From positions 1-12,969 of the forward strand of contig CAZNHL010000090.1 of the NCBI GenBank assembly GCA_964572965.1: a stretch of DNA of 12,969 nucleotides, written 5' to 3'. Every line of letters starts with the position of its first letter. Within the stretch, counting starts at the first letter, position 1. Source of the stretch: CAZNHL01 sp964572965 (GTDB lineage: Bacteria > Bacteroidota > Bacteroidia > Cytophagales > UBA9547). The notes under the pieces are model-generated. The model ran no database searches. It was not told the DNA's origin and saw nothing but the letters and a program-made list of their open reading frames with translations. Positions 7,008 through 12,969 of the stretch are shown here, in pieces. The position numbers and the translations under genes were made by a program.

Positions 7008-7385
7008 ATGAGCACACAACAGGAAAACACTTTCTTCGGCAAAAACATGCACAAAAACGAAATCAATCTTGAAGAAAACGCTGAAGTTCTGAAAGAGATG
7101 TATGCTGACGGCATCAAAGAAACAGACAGGTTTTCTATTGAATTCTATTTCCTGACAGACAAAGAAAGTAAAGCAAAAAATCTTGTTGAAGCTATTACAA
7201 AACGATTCCCTCAATATTCAGAAATTGAAACCGTCGACTTCTCCGGCGAATATGAGATCTCTGGAATAACTGAAGCAGTTGTAATGGAATTGAAGTCAAT
7301 TAATGACTGGAACAAAACAATGTGGGATCTTGGCTATGAATTTGATTGCCGGTTTGATGGCTGGCAGACAGGACCTGAAGCATGA
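7008..7385 (+). CDS. RraB-family protein (regulator of ribonuclease activity B domain)
   Basis: The product is a 125-residue acidic cytoplasmic protein. In E. coli, RraB binds RNase E and alters its cleavage of RNAs. Family hallmarks are seen in order: NAEVLKEMYADGIKETDRFSIEF (24-46), matching the family's L-x-D/E-G-x-D-x-x-R-x-I-x-F/H-x-F block, then FLTDKESKAKNLVEAI, a mid strand ending VVMELKSI, and the C-terminal EFDCRFDGWQTGP (111-123), whose YDGWxT equivalent is the most diagnostic. Whether it inhibits an RNase E/G homologue here is inferred from the family only. It is transcribed away from the nitroreductase gene and converges on the DUF4421 gene with a 103-bp gap. No Shine-Dalgarno sequence precedes the ATG. 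Confidence 0.8.
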   Translation: MSTQQENTFFGKNMHKNEINLEENAEVLKEMYADGIKETDRFSIEFYFLTDKESKAKNLVEAITKRFPQYSEIETVDFSGEYEISGITEAVVMELKSINDWNKTMWDLGYEFDCRFDGWQTGPEA

Positions 7386-7488
7386 GTTGGATATTGCTGA
7401 TGAGTATTAGCTTTTAAGGGATTTCTGACTTTAAGATTACAAGATTTAAAAATTGAGGATAGTTCACCGGTAATTTCAGATTCCTGCA

Positions 7489-8496
7489 TTACAAATCTAT
7501 TATGTCTAGCATTTTCTGTAATTTCTTTTTTATAGGAAACCTTCTTACAAGATTCACCCTGATATTCCCGGTATTGACGGTAGCCCTGGTTGCAGAACCT
7601 CCTGTAGCCAGGTTTACTGTATCATTCACATAAACAATGCTCAAAGCCCAAACATCTGAATTATAACCGGTAAATATGCGGATAAAAGTATTAGGTGTAA
7701 AACCGGATTCATGGTATGAGCCATTCTGATCAAAAGACGTATTTTCACCATAATCGTAACTTACAGTCAGCGAACCGGTAACAAAGAAATGTCTTTTAAT
7801 GACCAAAGTATAAGCATATCCCAAATTGGGCCCCAGCTGCCAAAAATATAACTGTTTAATCTCTCTTGCCGCGGCTTCTTTATTGACATTTGTCGGCACA
7901 ATACTACTATCTCCGTTTATATGACCCCAATAAACCTCAGCCCCTAGCAAAAAACTGCCGGCTGACTTTTTCTGCCATTCACTTTGATGACTTCCCGCCT
8001 TGTGTGAAAACCTCTTATGATTGAAAACATATTGCGCATTCAATCCAAGTTCATAGATAAACAAATCAGGCCTCAGATAATATTGTCCGTCAGTCCTTCC
8101 AAGTCCTTTAGGTCCAAGGAAAAAACCTTTATAAAACTGCCCAAAAGCATCATATACTACTTTTCGTCCATAATTATGAAATTGTAAATCGAGGTACTGG
8201 GTCTTGCCTTGCCCCCTTTCAGGATTTAAAAATCCAAATCCATAAGCAAGGTTCAATGTAGCCCAGCGATAAGTTGCCCCCACTCCCATATTGAGCGTGG
8301 TATTAGGTCTGTAACTCAAATCAATTTTATTTTTTTCATCATGCACTGTAATAATGGTATACTTCTGAGAAAAGTAAAAGCGGCCTGTAATTTTATCATC
8401 ATACACATTGTAATAAGTAGTATCATGTTGTGCCAACACGCCAGGCGCATGAAGCAAACAAAAAACACATAGAGTTAAAAATTTATATCCTGACAT
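7489..8496 (-). CDS. DUF4421-family envelope protein
   Basis: The product is a 335-residue exported protein. The signal peptide spans residues 1-22 (MSGYKFLTLCVFCLLHAPGVLA) with cleavage before QHDTTYY. The mature part is rich in alternating aromatic and polar strands: TGRFYFSQKYTIITV, LSYRPNTTLNMGVGATYRWA, TLNLAYGFGFLNP, KTQYLDLQFHNYGRK, GFFLGPKGLG and ending VNTGNIRVNLVRRFP. The RPN(T)xxxxGxGxxYxWxxLNLxYGFxFxN pattern is characteristic of DUF4421, a Bacteroidota family. The strand pattern suggests an outer-membrane beta-barrel, although the C-terminus KKKLQKMLDIIDL lacks a classical terminal aromatic. Function is unknown. It is divergent from the sulfatase remnant. Confidence 0.8.
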   Translation of the reverse strand: MSGYKFLTLCVFCLLHAPGVLAQHDTTYYNVYDDKITGRFYFSQKYTIITVHDEKNKIDLSYRPNTTLNMGVGATYRWATLNLAYGFGFLNPERGQGKTQYLDLQFHNYGRKVVYDAFGQFYKGFFLGPKGLGRTDGQYYLRPDLFIYELGLNAQYVFNHKRFSHKAGSHQSEWQKKSAGSFLLGAEVYWGHINGDSSIVPTNVNKEAAAREIKQLYFWQLGPNLGYAYTLVIKRHFFVTGSLTVSYDYGENTSFDQNGSYHESGFTPNTFIRIFTGYNSDVWALSIVYVNDTVNLATGGSATRATVNTGNIRVNLVRRFPIKKKLQKMLDIIDL

Positions 8497-8506
8497 AAAA
8501 AATTCC

Positions 8507-8523
8507 TTACACTATAAGTGTAA
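8507..8523. promoter_or_regulatory. Inverted repeat in the leader of the DUF4421 gene
   Basis: Arms TTACACT (8507-8513) and AGTGTAA (8517-8523) are perfect with a 3-base centre, 10 bases upstream of the ATG at 8496. The overlapping 10-mer ACTATAAGTG recurs exactly at 8579-8588. On the minus strand, TTTGC followed 16-17 bases later by TAAATTG just upstream resembles a Bacteroidota promoter (TTTG/TAnnTTTG) imperfectly. An operator or mRNA hairpin near the start is possible. Confidence 0.35.
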
Positions 8524-8679
8524 ACAATTTACAGACCAATAAGTTTGCAAACCGAAATCTTTTAGCCCCCCGTAAACAACTATAAGTGAGTATTTTATTC
8601 CTGACATATCATCTTCCGGCACTTCTATCCGATATATTTAAGGTAAAATCTCAACAGTTAATTTTCAATATTTAAAGCT

Positions 8680-8995
8680 ATGGACAACCAACTAACCTTG
8701 CTCAAAAAGGCAATTATTGCCGAAGTGTGCACTTTTGCCACACTTACTGTTCTGGCTCAGAAAAAGTCCAATATTCTTGTAACATTCGGTAATGACGTAG
8801 GTCAAACCAGTATTAGCGCCTATTCATTCGGCCTTGTAGGTTACAAAACCCCTAACCTTGTCAAAATTGCCAAAGAAGGGATGATGATCACAGTTACCGG
8901 CAAGTTTCTCTGTTGATGGCGTTGAGGCCGAAATTGACAGAATCAATAATGAAAAGTTAAAACCGAAAGCGCCGGTTTCAGGAACAAAAAAATAA
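8680..8995 (+). pseudogene. Arylsulfatase remnant with a large internal deletion
   Basis: The ATG at 8680 opens a frame with a signal-peptide-like start (KKAIIAEVCTFATLTVLA/QKK). It continues SNILVTFGNDVGQTSISAYS, GYKTPNLVKIAKEGMM, the characteristic N-terminus of secreted sulfatases (family pattern PNILVIxGDDIGQxNISAY, GYxTPNIDRIAxEGM). After codon 69 similarity stops, and the frame ends at 8914-8916. From 8897, in the next frame, a 32-codon stretch reads PASFSVDGVEAEIDRINNEK and ends at the TAA at 8993-8995; this resembles the C-terminus of the same family (RQKPASFSxDxxxxxL). The core, including the formylglycine-site cysteine motif and most metal ligands, is gone, roughly 400 or more codons. 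The DD metal pair is already ND. The gene is non-functional. Confidence 0.75.
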
Positions 8996-9012
8996 ATTTT
9001 TATTTACAGCAA

Positions 9013-9045
9013 AAAAGGCCATTGGGACAACCCTAATGGCCTTTT
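9013..9045 (+). terminator. Intrinsic terminator after the sulfatase remnant
   Basis: An 11-bp perfect stem, AAAAGGCCATT at 9013-9023 and AATGGCCTTTT at 9035-9045, encloses a GGG/CCC-containing 11-base loop. The U-tract CTTTTCTTATTTAT follows on the plus strand. It sits 17 bp after the remnant's TAA, where a terminator for the intact gene would be. Confidence 0.85.
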
Positions 9046-9134
9046 CTTATTTATGTTAAAAAATTTAAAAAAATATTACCATTTACACTGTTCCTTTTTG
9101 ATACCCCTTGCATTATAGTACCAGATGCATCTAA

Positions 9135-9146
9135 TAACCCGGGTTA
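9135..9146. promoter_or_regulatory. Perfect 12-bp palindrome upstream of gldM
   Basis: TAACCCGGGTTA is self-complementary and lies 34 bp before the gldM ATG, within the only spacer (9046-9180) that can hold the gldM promoter, since a terminator closes the upstream unit. It is locally GC-rich in AT-rich surroundings. It could be an operator; no regulator is identified. Confidence 0.35.
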
Positions 9147-9180
9147 GTTTCTATTTCTAACAATCTAAACTATTACGACT

Positions 9181-10773
9181 ATGGCTGGTACTAAAGAAAC
9201 TCCAAGGCAAAAACTGATTGGTGTTATGTATTTGATTTTGCTGGCTTTGCTGGCATTGCAAGTAAGCTCCTCAGTTATTTTCAAATTTGAACAGCTCAAC
9301 AAAAACATGGAGCATGCCAATGCTGAAATACTTGATAAAAACAAGCTCAAGATAAGTGCAATTGAAAGCGAAGTAAATAAACTAAGCAATCCTGGCATAC
9401 AGATGCAGCTTTTGCAAACCGGTAAGCAAATCAGGAGCCATACAGACACCCTTACTTCTTATATAGAAGCATTAAAAGCAGCCCTGATTAAAGAAACAGG
9501 CGGCTACGATGATGAAGGCAACCTGAAAGGAGCACAAGAGGAAACCAAAGTGGAAACCTTTATGCTTGGAGGCAACAAAAACGGTAAAGCATATGAACTG
9601 AAACAAAAACTAGACAAGCACATTGCCTGGATCAATCAGTTAAATATGCTGCAATTTCAGCAGATTGCCCTGAGTGGTGCAGAACACCCTGTGTACAAGA
9701 ACAAGTCCGAACAAAAACACAAAGACTTTGCCGAACTTAACTTTGCACAAGCACCCCTGGTAGCCAGCCTGGCCACGCTTTCGGAACTTGAAAGCAATAT
9801 CATCAATATAGAAAGGCTTTCTCTGGATAATATTGCCAGTAAAATAAACCTTCAGGATTATAAGGTTAAGGGTCTGGTGCCAATGGTACGGACGGGATCT
9901 AACTATGTGATTGCAGGTAAAAAATATGAAGCAGACTTGTTTCTTACTGCTCAGCTTTCTACGGAAAAACCAACAATGTTCCTTGGTAATCAGGAAATTA
10001 CTGTCACCGAACAAGGTGTGGGTAAAATCAAGTTTTCAACAGGTGCAGAAAACTTTGGTGCTGACGGACTAGCGAAGAAGAAATGGACGGCACGCATCAA
10101 AGTTAAAAAACCTGATGGTTCAGACTCCGTCTATACTGTCAATCAGGAATATATTGTTGCAAGACCTACACTTAACTTTCAGAGTTCTGAACCGCCAACT
10201 TTATTTATGAACTGTGCCAACAGAATGACAGTGAATGTACCGGAGCTTGGTGCTGAGTTTATCCCGGGATTTAGTATTACCGGCGGCTCTCTTGAAACAA
10301 GTAGCAGCAGAGGGCAAATCAACGTTATTCCGAACGCATCGAGAGTTAAGGTAAATGTAAAATCATCTGGTATCAATATCGGAGATAAAGACTTTGTTGC
10401 TAAGAAAGTGCCTCTTCCAAGCGTTCAGATTAAAAATGGCAGCAACCCGATCAACGTATTGGCAGGTATACCCAAAGCAGATATCGGCAAACTCATGATT
10501 GTAGTAACAGCCAATGAAGAATTTCAGAAAGTTTGTCCGCAGGATGCCCGATATAAAATCAAAAAATGGAGTGCCATTGCAGCTAGTGGCAAAGTATCCA
10601 AAGGTCAGTCAAGCGGCTCCGGTCCACGTATGATGCTAAAATTTGATCAGATACAACCCGGGCAAAGAGTGGTAATTGAAGTTGAGGAACTGGTAAGAAT
10701 CAACTTCCGCAACGAAGAAGAAGAAATCAAGCTTCCAAACGAGTTAAAATACTTTACAGTAGCAGTTAATTAA
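9181..10773 (+). CDS. gldM: Gliding motility / type IX secretion protein GldM
   Basis: The product has 530 residues, close to family length. It starts MAGTKETPRQKLIGVMYLIL, the signature GldM N-terminus, with one membrane helix at about 12-34 (LIGVMYLILLALLALQVSSSVIF). The rest is periplasmic: a helical region with coiled-coil character (about 36-220), then beta domains including YIVARPTLNFQSSEPPTLFMNC, PNELKYFTVAVN closing the C-terminus. In characterised systems a GldM dimer threads a GldL pentamer in the inner membrane. Proton flow turns it, and it drives GldK/GldN, SprA secretion and gliding. R9 in TPRQK matches the position reported to interact with a GldL glutamate. Unusually, no gldK, gldL or gldN is adjacent: terminators lie on both sides. 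It may be the sole gldM relocated or a paralogue. Confidence 0.93.
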   Translation: MAGTKETPRQKLIGVMYLILLALLALQVSSSVIFKFEQLNKNMEHANAEILDKNKLKISAIESEVNKLSNPGIQMQLLQTGKQIRSHTDTLTSYIEALKAALIKETGGYDDEGNLKGAQEETKVETFMLGGNKNGKAYELKQKLDKHIAWINQLNMLQFQQIALSGAEHPVYKNKSEQKHKDFAELNFAQAPLVASLATLSELESNIINIERLSLDNIASKINLQDYKVKGLVPMVRTGSNYVIAGKKYEADLFLTAQLSTEKPTMFLGNQEITVTEQGVGKIKFSTGAENFGADGLAKKKWTARIKVKKPDGSDSVYTVNQEYIVARPTLNFQSSEPPTLFMNCANRMTVNVPELGAEFIPGFSITGGSLETSSSRGQINVIPNASRVKVNVKSSGINIGDKDFVAKKVPLPSVQIKNGSNPINVLAGIPKADIGKLMIVVTANEEFQKVCPQDARYKIKKWSAIAASGKVSKGQSSGSGPRMMLKFDQIQPGQRVVIEVEELVRINFRNEEEEIKLPNELKYFTVAVN

Positions 10774-10786
10774 CTTCATAAAACAA

Positions 10787-10826
10787 AAAGTTCCATTTCG
10801 ACTACTGATGATCGAAATGGAACTTT
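10787..10826. terminator. Bidirectional terminator between gldM and the convergent lipoprotein gene
   Basis: A perfect 14-bp inverted repeat, AAAGTTCCATTTCG at 10787-10800 and CGAAATGGAACTTT at 10813-10826, surrounds a 12-base loop. A-rich sequence precedes it and T-rich sequence follows (CATTT), so it can act on both strands. It begins 13 bp after the gldM stop and lies 43 bp beyond the stop of the convergent gene. Confidence 0.85.
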
Positions 10827-10869
10827 CATTTAAGAAGTAACCTTATTTTCTACAGATGCTTGTTCTTTA

Positions 10870-12435
10870 TTATTTACAAGCCTTCAATTCCAGTTTGCTA
10901 TTAACCTGAAATCCAAGGCCTTTTGCAGTAACAATATCCGTACATGCCTCTTTTTTCTTCTTCAATTTTAAGAGAACCTGAGCCCTGTTGGCATAATACT
11001 CCCCATTTTTACTTTCTAACTCTATAGCTTTATTGAGATCCTGTAATGCCAACGCAAACTTTTTCCTGTTACTATAAAAAACCCCGCGATGGTTATATAG
11101 TTCAGCATCATTCACAAAATACTGTAATGCCTCCTGATAAACACTTTCTGCCTGCTTAAACTCATGTTCAACTTCGCATACTTCTGCCTTTCTCAGAAAG
11201 GCTTCAAGGCTTTTCTTCAATTTCAATGCCTGATCATAGTCTGCCAAAGCAGCGTCCGAATTTGCCTGCTCCTGATAGCACATTCCCCTGTAGAGATAGC
11301 ATTCCCCATCTGTTGGGTTCAGTTTAATTGCTTTATTAAAACATTCTATTGCCTTGGTATACTCACCCAGGTTAGCATAAGTAGTACCCATGTTAAAATA
11401 ACCCGGCGCCGACTTGGTTTCCAATTTCACAAACTGCTGATAATCTGCTAAAGCTTCTTTTTGTTCATTCAGGTTATTATGAACCAACCCTCTTTGAAAA
11501 TAAGCATCTGCATTTTTAGGGTTTTCAGTTACAGCTTTATTCAAATCAATAAGTGCCTCCGGATATTTTTCCTGGATACTTTTAATAACACCTTCCCTGT
11601 AAATCGCCACAGCATCGTGCTGGTTTTGAGCTACCGCCTCTGCATAAGCGCTCAATGCGGCACTATATTCAAGTTTAGCCTCATGAATTTCGCCCTTAAG
11701 CAACTGAGCATCATAATTTTTATTATCAAGTGCCAATACTTTATTGATCAGGTTTTCTGCTTCATTATACTCTTTCTTATTGTAATGAGCCAAAGCCTTG
11801 TCATATAATATCTTAGCCGTATTCTCTCCAAAAGGTTTATTGTTTGGCTTATATTTAAACTTCCCGTTGCCGCTTACTGCAATTAACTGATACTGCTGAA
11901 TAGGCAGGTTTTCAAATTTAAACGACCCGTCGGCACCGGTTTTAGTTTCTGCCAGTACCTTACCGGATTTACTCAACAGCCATATTGTTTCATTAGCTGC
12001 TGCTTTACCATTAATATTGATCACACTACCGTATACTGTCCCTTCAATAATTTCTTTAGGGTCTACTTTACCAAACAACATTTTTGATAAAGCCACAGGG
12101 TAAATAGTCTGTCCTATTTTATATAAACCGGATTTAGCTTGTTTGTTATTTGACTGCTTATATGCAAGCGGGCTTTCTTCCTGTACAAATGCGAGGTTTT
12201 CATCAAAAGCCATATCTGCCATGGCAAGTATCAGCGAATCTGCGACACTTAGCTTAGGCTGAAAACGCTGCCTGTTAGGTTGCGTCATCCTGATAATGTC
12301 AGCTGCAGAACGCCGGTTTACTGTTGTACTGTTTTCTTCGTTTAACAACTTCTCATCTTTCCCCTTATCAGAAGAACAATTAGCGAAAGCAAAAGCAATG
12401 CTTATCAGCAAAAGCAGGTTAAAGGTTTTTTTCAT
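10870..12435 (-). CDS. TPR lipoprotein with carboxypeptidase-regulatory-like domain
   Basis: The frame reaches a TTG at 12459, but the ATG at 12435 gives MKKTFNLLLLISIAFAFANC, a clean lipoprotein signal with C20 as the lipidated residue, so that start is chosen (521 residues). After a low-complexity linker come a segment with GLYKIGQTIYPVALSKMLFG and a beta module GTVYGSVININGKAAANETI through FKFENLPIQQYQLIAV (about 131-188), of carboxypeptidase-regulatory/transthyretin-like type. About eight or nine tetratricopeptide repeats fill 205-505. The clearest are PGYFNMGTTYANLGEYTKAI with CFNKAIKLNP, and AELYNHRGVFYSNRKKFALA. TPRs mediate protein contacts, so this is likely a periplasm-facing scaffold on the outer or inner membrane. 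A link to gldM is suggested only by position and by T9SS lipoproteins of similar parts (PorE, PorW/SprE); it lacks an OmpA domain. Confidence 0.85.
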   Translation of the reverse strand: MKKTFNLLLLISIAFAFANCSSDKGKDEKLLNEENSTTVNRRSAADIIRMTQPNRQRFQPKLSVADSLILAMADMAFDENLAFVQEESPLAYKQSNNKQAKSGLYKIGQTIYPVALSKMLFGKVDPKEIIEGTVYGSVININGKAAANETIWLLSKSGKVLAETKTGADGSFKFENLPIQQYQLIAVSGNGKFKYKPNNKPFGENTAKILYDKALAHYNKKEYNEAENLINKVLALDNKNYDAQLLKGEIHEAKLEYSAALSAYAEAVAQNQHDAVAIYREGVIKSIQEKYPEALIDLNKAVTENPKNADAYFQRGLVHNNLNEQKEALADYQQFVKLETKSAPGYFNMGTTYANLGEYTKAIECFNKAIKLNPTDGECYLYRGMCYQEQANSDAALADYDQALKLKKSLEAFLRKAEVCEVEHEFKQAESVYQEALQYFVNDAELYNHRGVFYSNRKKFALALQDLNKAIELESKNGEYYANRAQVLLKLKKKKEACTDIVTAKGLGFQVNSKLELKACK

Positions 12436-12481
12436 AAAAATATAAATGCTACTGGCCAATCAGACCTTTTTAGTGAACCAT

Positions 12482-12522
12482 AAATGTGACTTTGCAAGGT
12501 TAGTTTATCGATTATCACATTT
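12482..12522 (-). promoter_or_regulatory. Putative promoter/operator of the TPR lipoprotein gene
   Basis: Perfect 8-base arms AAATGTGA (12482-12489) and TCACATTT (12515-12522) flank 25 bases. Between them, on the minus strand, TAACCTTG (12502-12495) matches the Bacteroidota -7 element TAnnTTTG at all but one position, 60 bp upstream of the ATG. The arms contain TGTGA/TCACA half sites like those of Crp-type regulators, but the spacing is far wider than the usual six bases. Confidence 0.35.
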
Positions 12523-12737
12523 GCGTGCATTTTACTGATTTTTTATCTCTTGCGCAACATTGGTTAACATCCTTTACCATGATTTTGAGACACTTTTATT
12601 CAACATTGTAAATGCCGAATAGCCGGACTATTAGCAAAATCCGGCTTGCCTAAATCATCCGGAAGTAAGCAGTAATTATAATTTTCTGTTGATGGTCTGC
12701 CAGAAAATGGCGCCAGCTTGAGCGGATCGGTAGTTTG

Positions 12738-12745
12738 TACTTTTG
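12738..12745 (+). promoter_or_regulatory. Candidate rightward -7 promoter element
   Basis: TACTTTTG fits the Bacteroidota -7 consensus TAnnTTTG exactly. TTGA about 16 bases upstream (near 12719-12722) is a weak match to the -33 TTTG. If used, it would give a leader of about 200 bases before the ATG at 12951. Such an 8-mer in AT-rich DNA can occur by chance. Confidence 0.3.
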
Positions 12746-12862
12746 TTTTATCAGGAATTACAACTCAGAATCAATAGTTTAGCTTATTGCCGGTTCAAGT
12801 TATACAATGTTAAACTATTTTTAGGTTGTCCCATTTAAATATTAAAACTTTACCTCATAGGT

Positions 12863-12895
12863 ACATAGAATAAGGAGATGGAATTAATTCTATGT
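12863..12895. repeat. Inverted repeat near the right edge
   Basis: Perfect 9-base arms ACATAGAAT (12863-12871) and ATTCTATGT (12887-12895) have a 15-base loop. An outer, shorter complementary pair CATAGGT (12856-12862) and ACCTATG (12947-12953) overlaps the possible start codon at 12951. The pair could fold in a leader and occlude that start, which is inference. Confidence 0.4.
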
Positions 12896-12950
12896 AAAAA
12901 ATCATTTTCTATGACCTTCTTTTAGTTTTAAACAGGAGTGAAATAGACCT

Positions 12951-12969
12951 ATGTCTCTATCTGGTAAAA
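12951..12969 (+). CDS. Possible first codons of a rightward gene, cut by the window edge
   Basis: ATG at 12951 reads MSLSGK to the last base. An AGGAG lies 12 bases upstream, further than usual. Only six codons are visible, so product and reality cannot be judged. Confidence 0.15.

Larger units (their letters stand above)
12436..12969. other. Intergenic region with several inverted repeats, no clear gene
   Basis: About 530 bases with no long open frame on either strand. It holds the likely promoter of the leftward lipoprotein gene, an AGCCGGA/TCCGGCT stem at 12621-12646 not followed by a T-run, a candidate rightward promoter near 12738, a 9-bp stem at 12863-12895, and possibly the first codons of a rightward gene at the edge. 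Confidence 0.6.

Noticed and set aside
9640..10014. Minus-strand frames inside gldM (also 9165-9449 and 10179-10376)
   Set aside because: They are antisense shadows of a full-length conserved gene.
11164..11808. Plus-strand frames opposite the TPR lipoprotein
   Set aside because: Hydrophobic-looking antisense translation of TPR-coding DNA, a common artefact. No start context or family.
12436..12459. Lipoprotein start at the upstream TTG (12459)
   Set aside because: Starting at ATG 12435 puts a basic n-region directly before the hydrophobic core and lipobox, the standard layout. The extension would place eight mostly uncharged residues in front.
12621..12646. Intrinsic terminator AGCCGGA/TCCGGCT
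   Set aside because: The 7-bp stem is not followed by a T-run on either strand, and no gene ends nearby.

Overview
The window comes from a member of the Bacteroidota. It carries a gliding-motility/type IX secretion protein (GldM), a huge secreted protein built of MBG and Ig-like modules, a DUF4421 protein, and start regions with no clear Shine-Dalgarno sequence. The class is uncertain; Chitinophagia- or Sphingobacteriia-like is a guess. It is draft sequence, with one 10-N scaffold gap (4313-4322).

Layout from left to right. (1) 1-2556, minus strand: the N-terminal 852 residues of a multi-domain surface protein whose C-terminus lies off the left edge. (2) 2557-3592: an AT-rich kilobase with an eroded copy of one module of that surface protein (2630-2899), a short 21-bp tandem repeat and no convincing intact gene. 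(3) 3593-6878, minus strand: topB (DNA topoisomerase III), a small antibiotic-biosynthesis-monooxygenase-fold protein and a nitroreductase. The spacers upstream of the first two share a duplicated intergenic element. (4) 6879-7007: a divergent promoter region with an operator-like inverted repeat, then an RraB-family gene on the plus strand, which converges on a DUF4421 envelope protein gene. (5) 8680-8995: a wrecked arylsulfatase gene that keeps its first ~69 codons and its last ~33 codons in a different frame, followed by an intact terminator. (6) 9181-10773: a full-length gldM standing alone. It is separated by a strong bidirectional terminator from a convergent TPR lipoprotein gene (10870-12435). 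(7) 12436-12969: an intergenic stretch with several inverted repeats and perhaps the first codons of a rightward gene.

How the genes fit together. GldM is the periplasmic shaft of the type IX secretion/gliding motor. The left-hand surface protein is the kind of cargo that system exports. The lipoprotein, with a carboxypeptidase-regulatory-like domain and TPRs, resembles T9SS accessory proteins such as PorE/PorW in part of its architecture. That link is inference. The remaining genes are ordinary housekeeping or accessory functions. I found no RNA genes, CRISPR array, transposase or defence system. The best leads are the orphan gldM, the internally deleted sulfatase, the decayed adhesin module, and the N gap, which is probably an assembly artefact.
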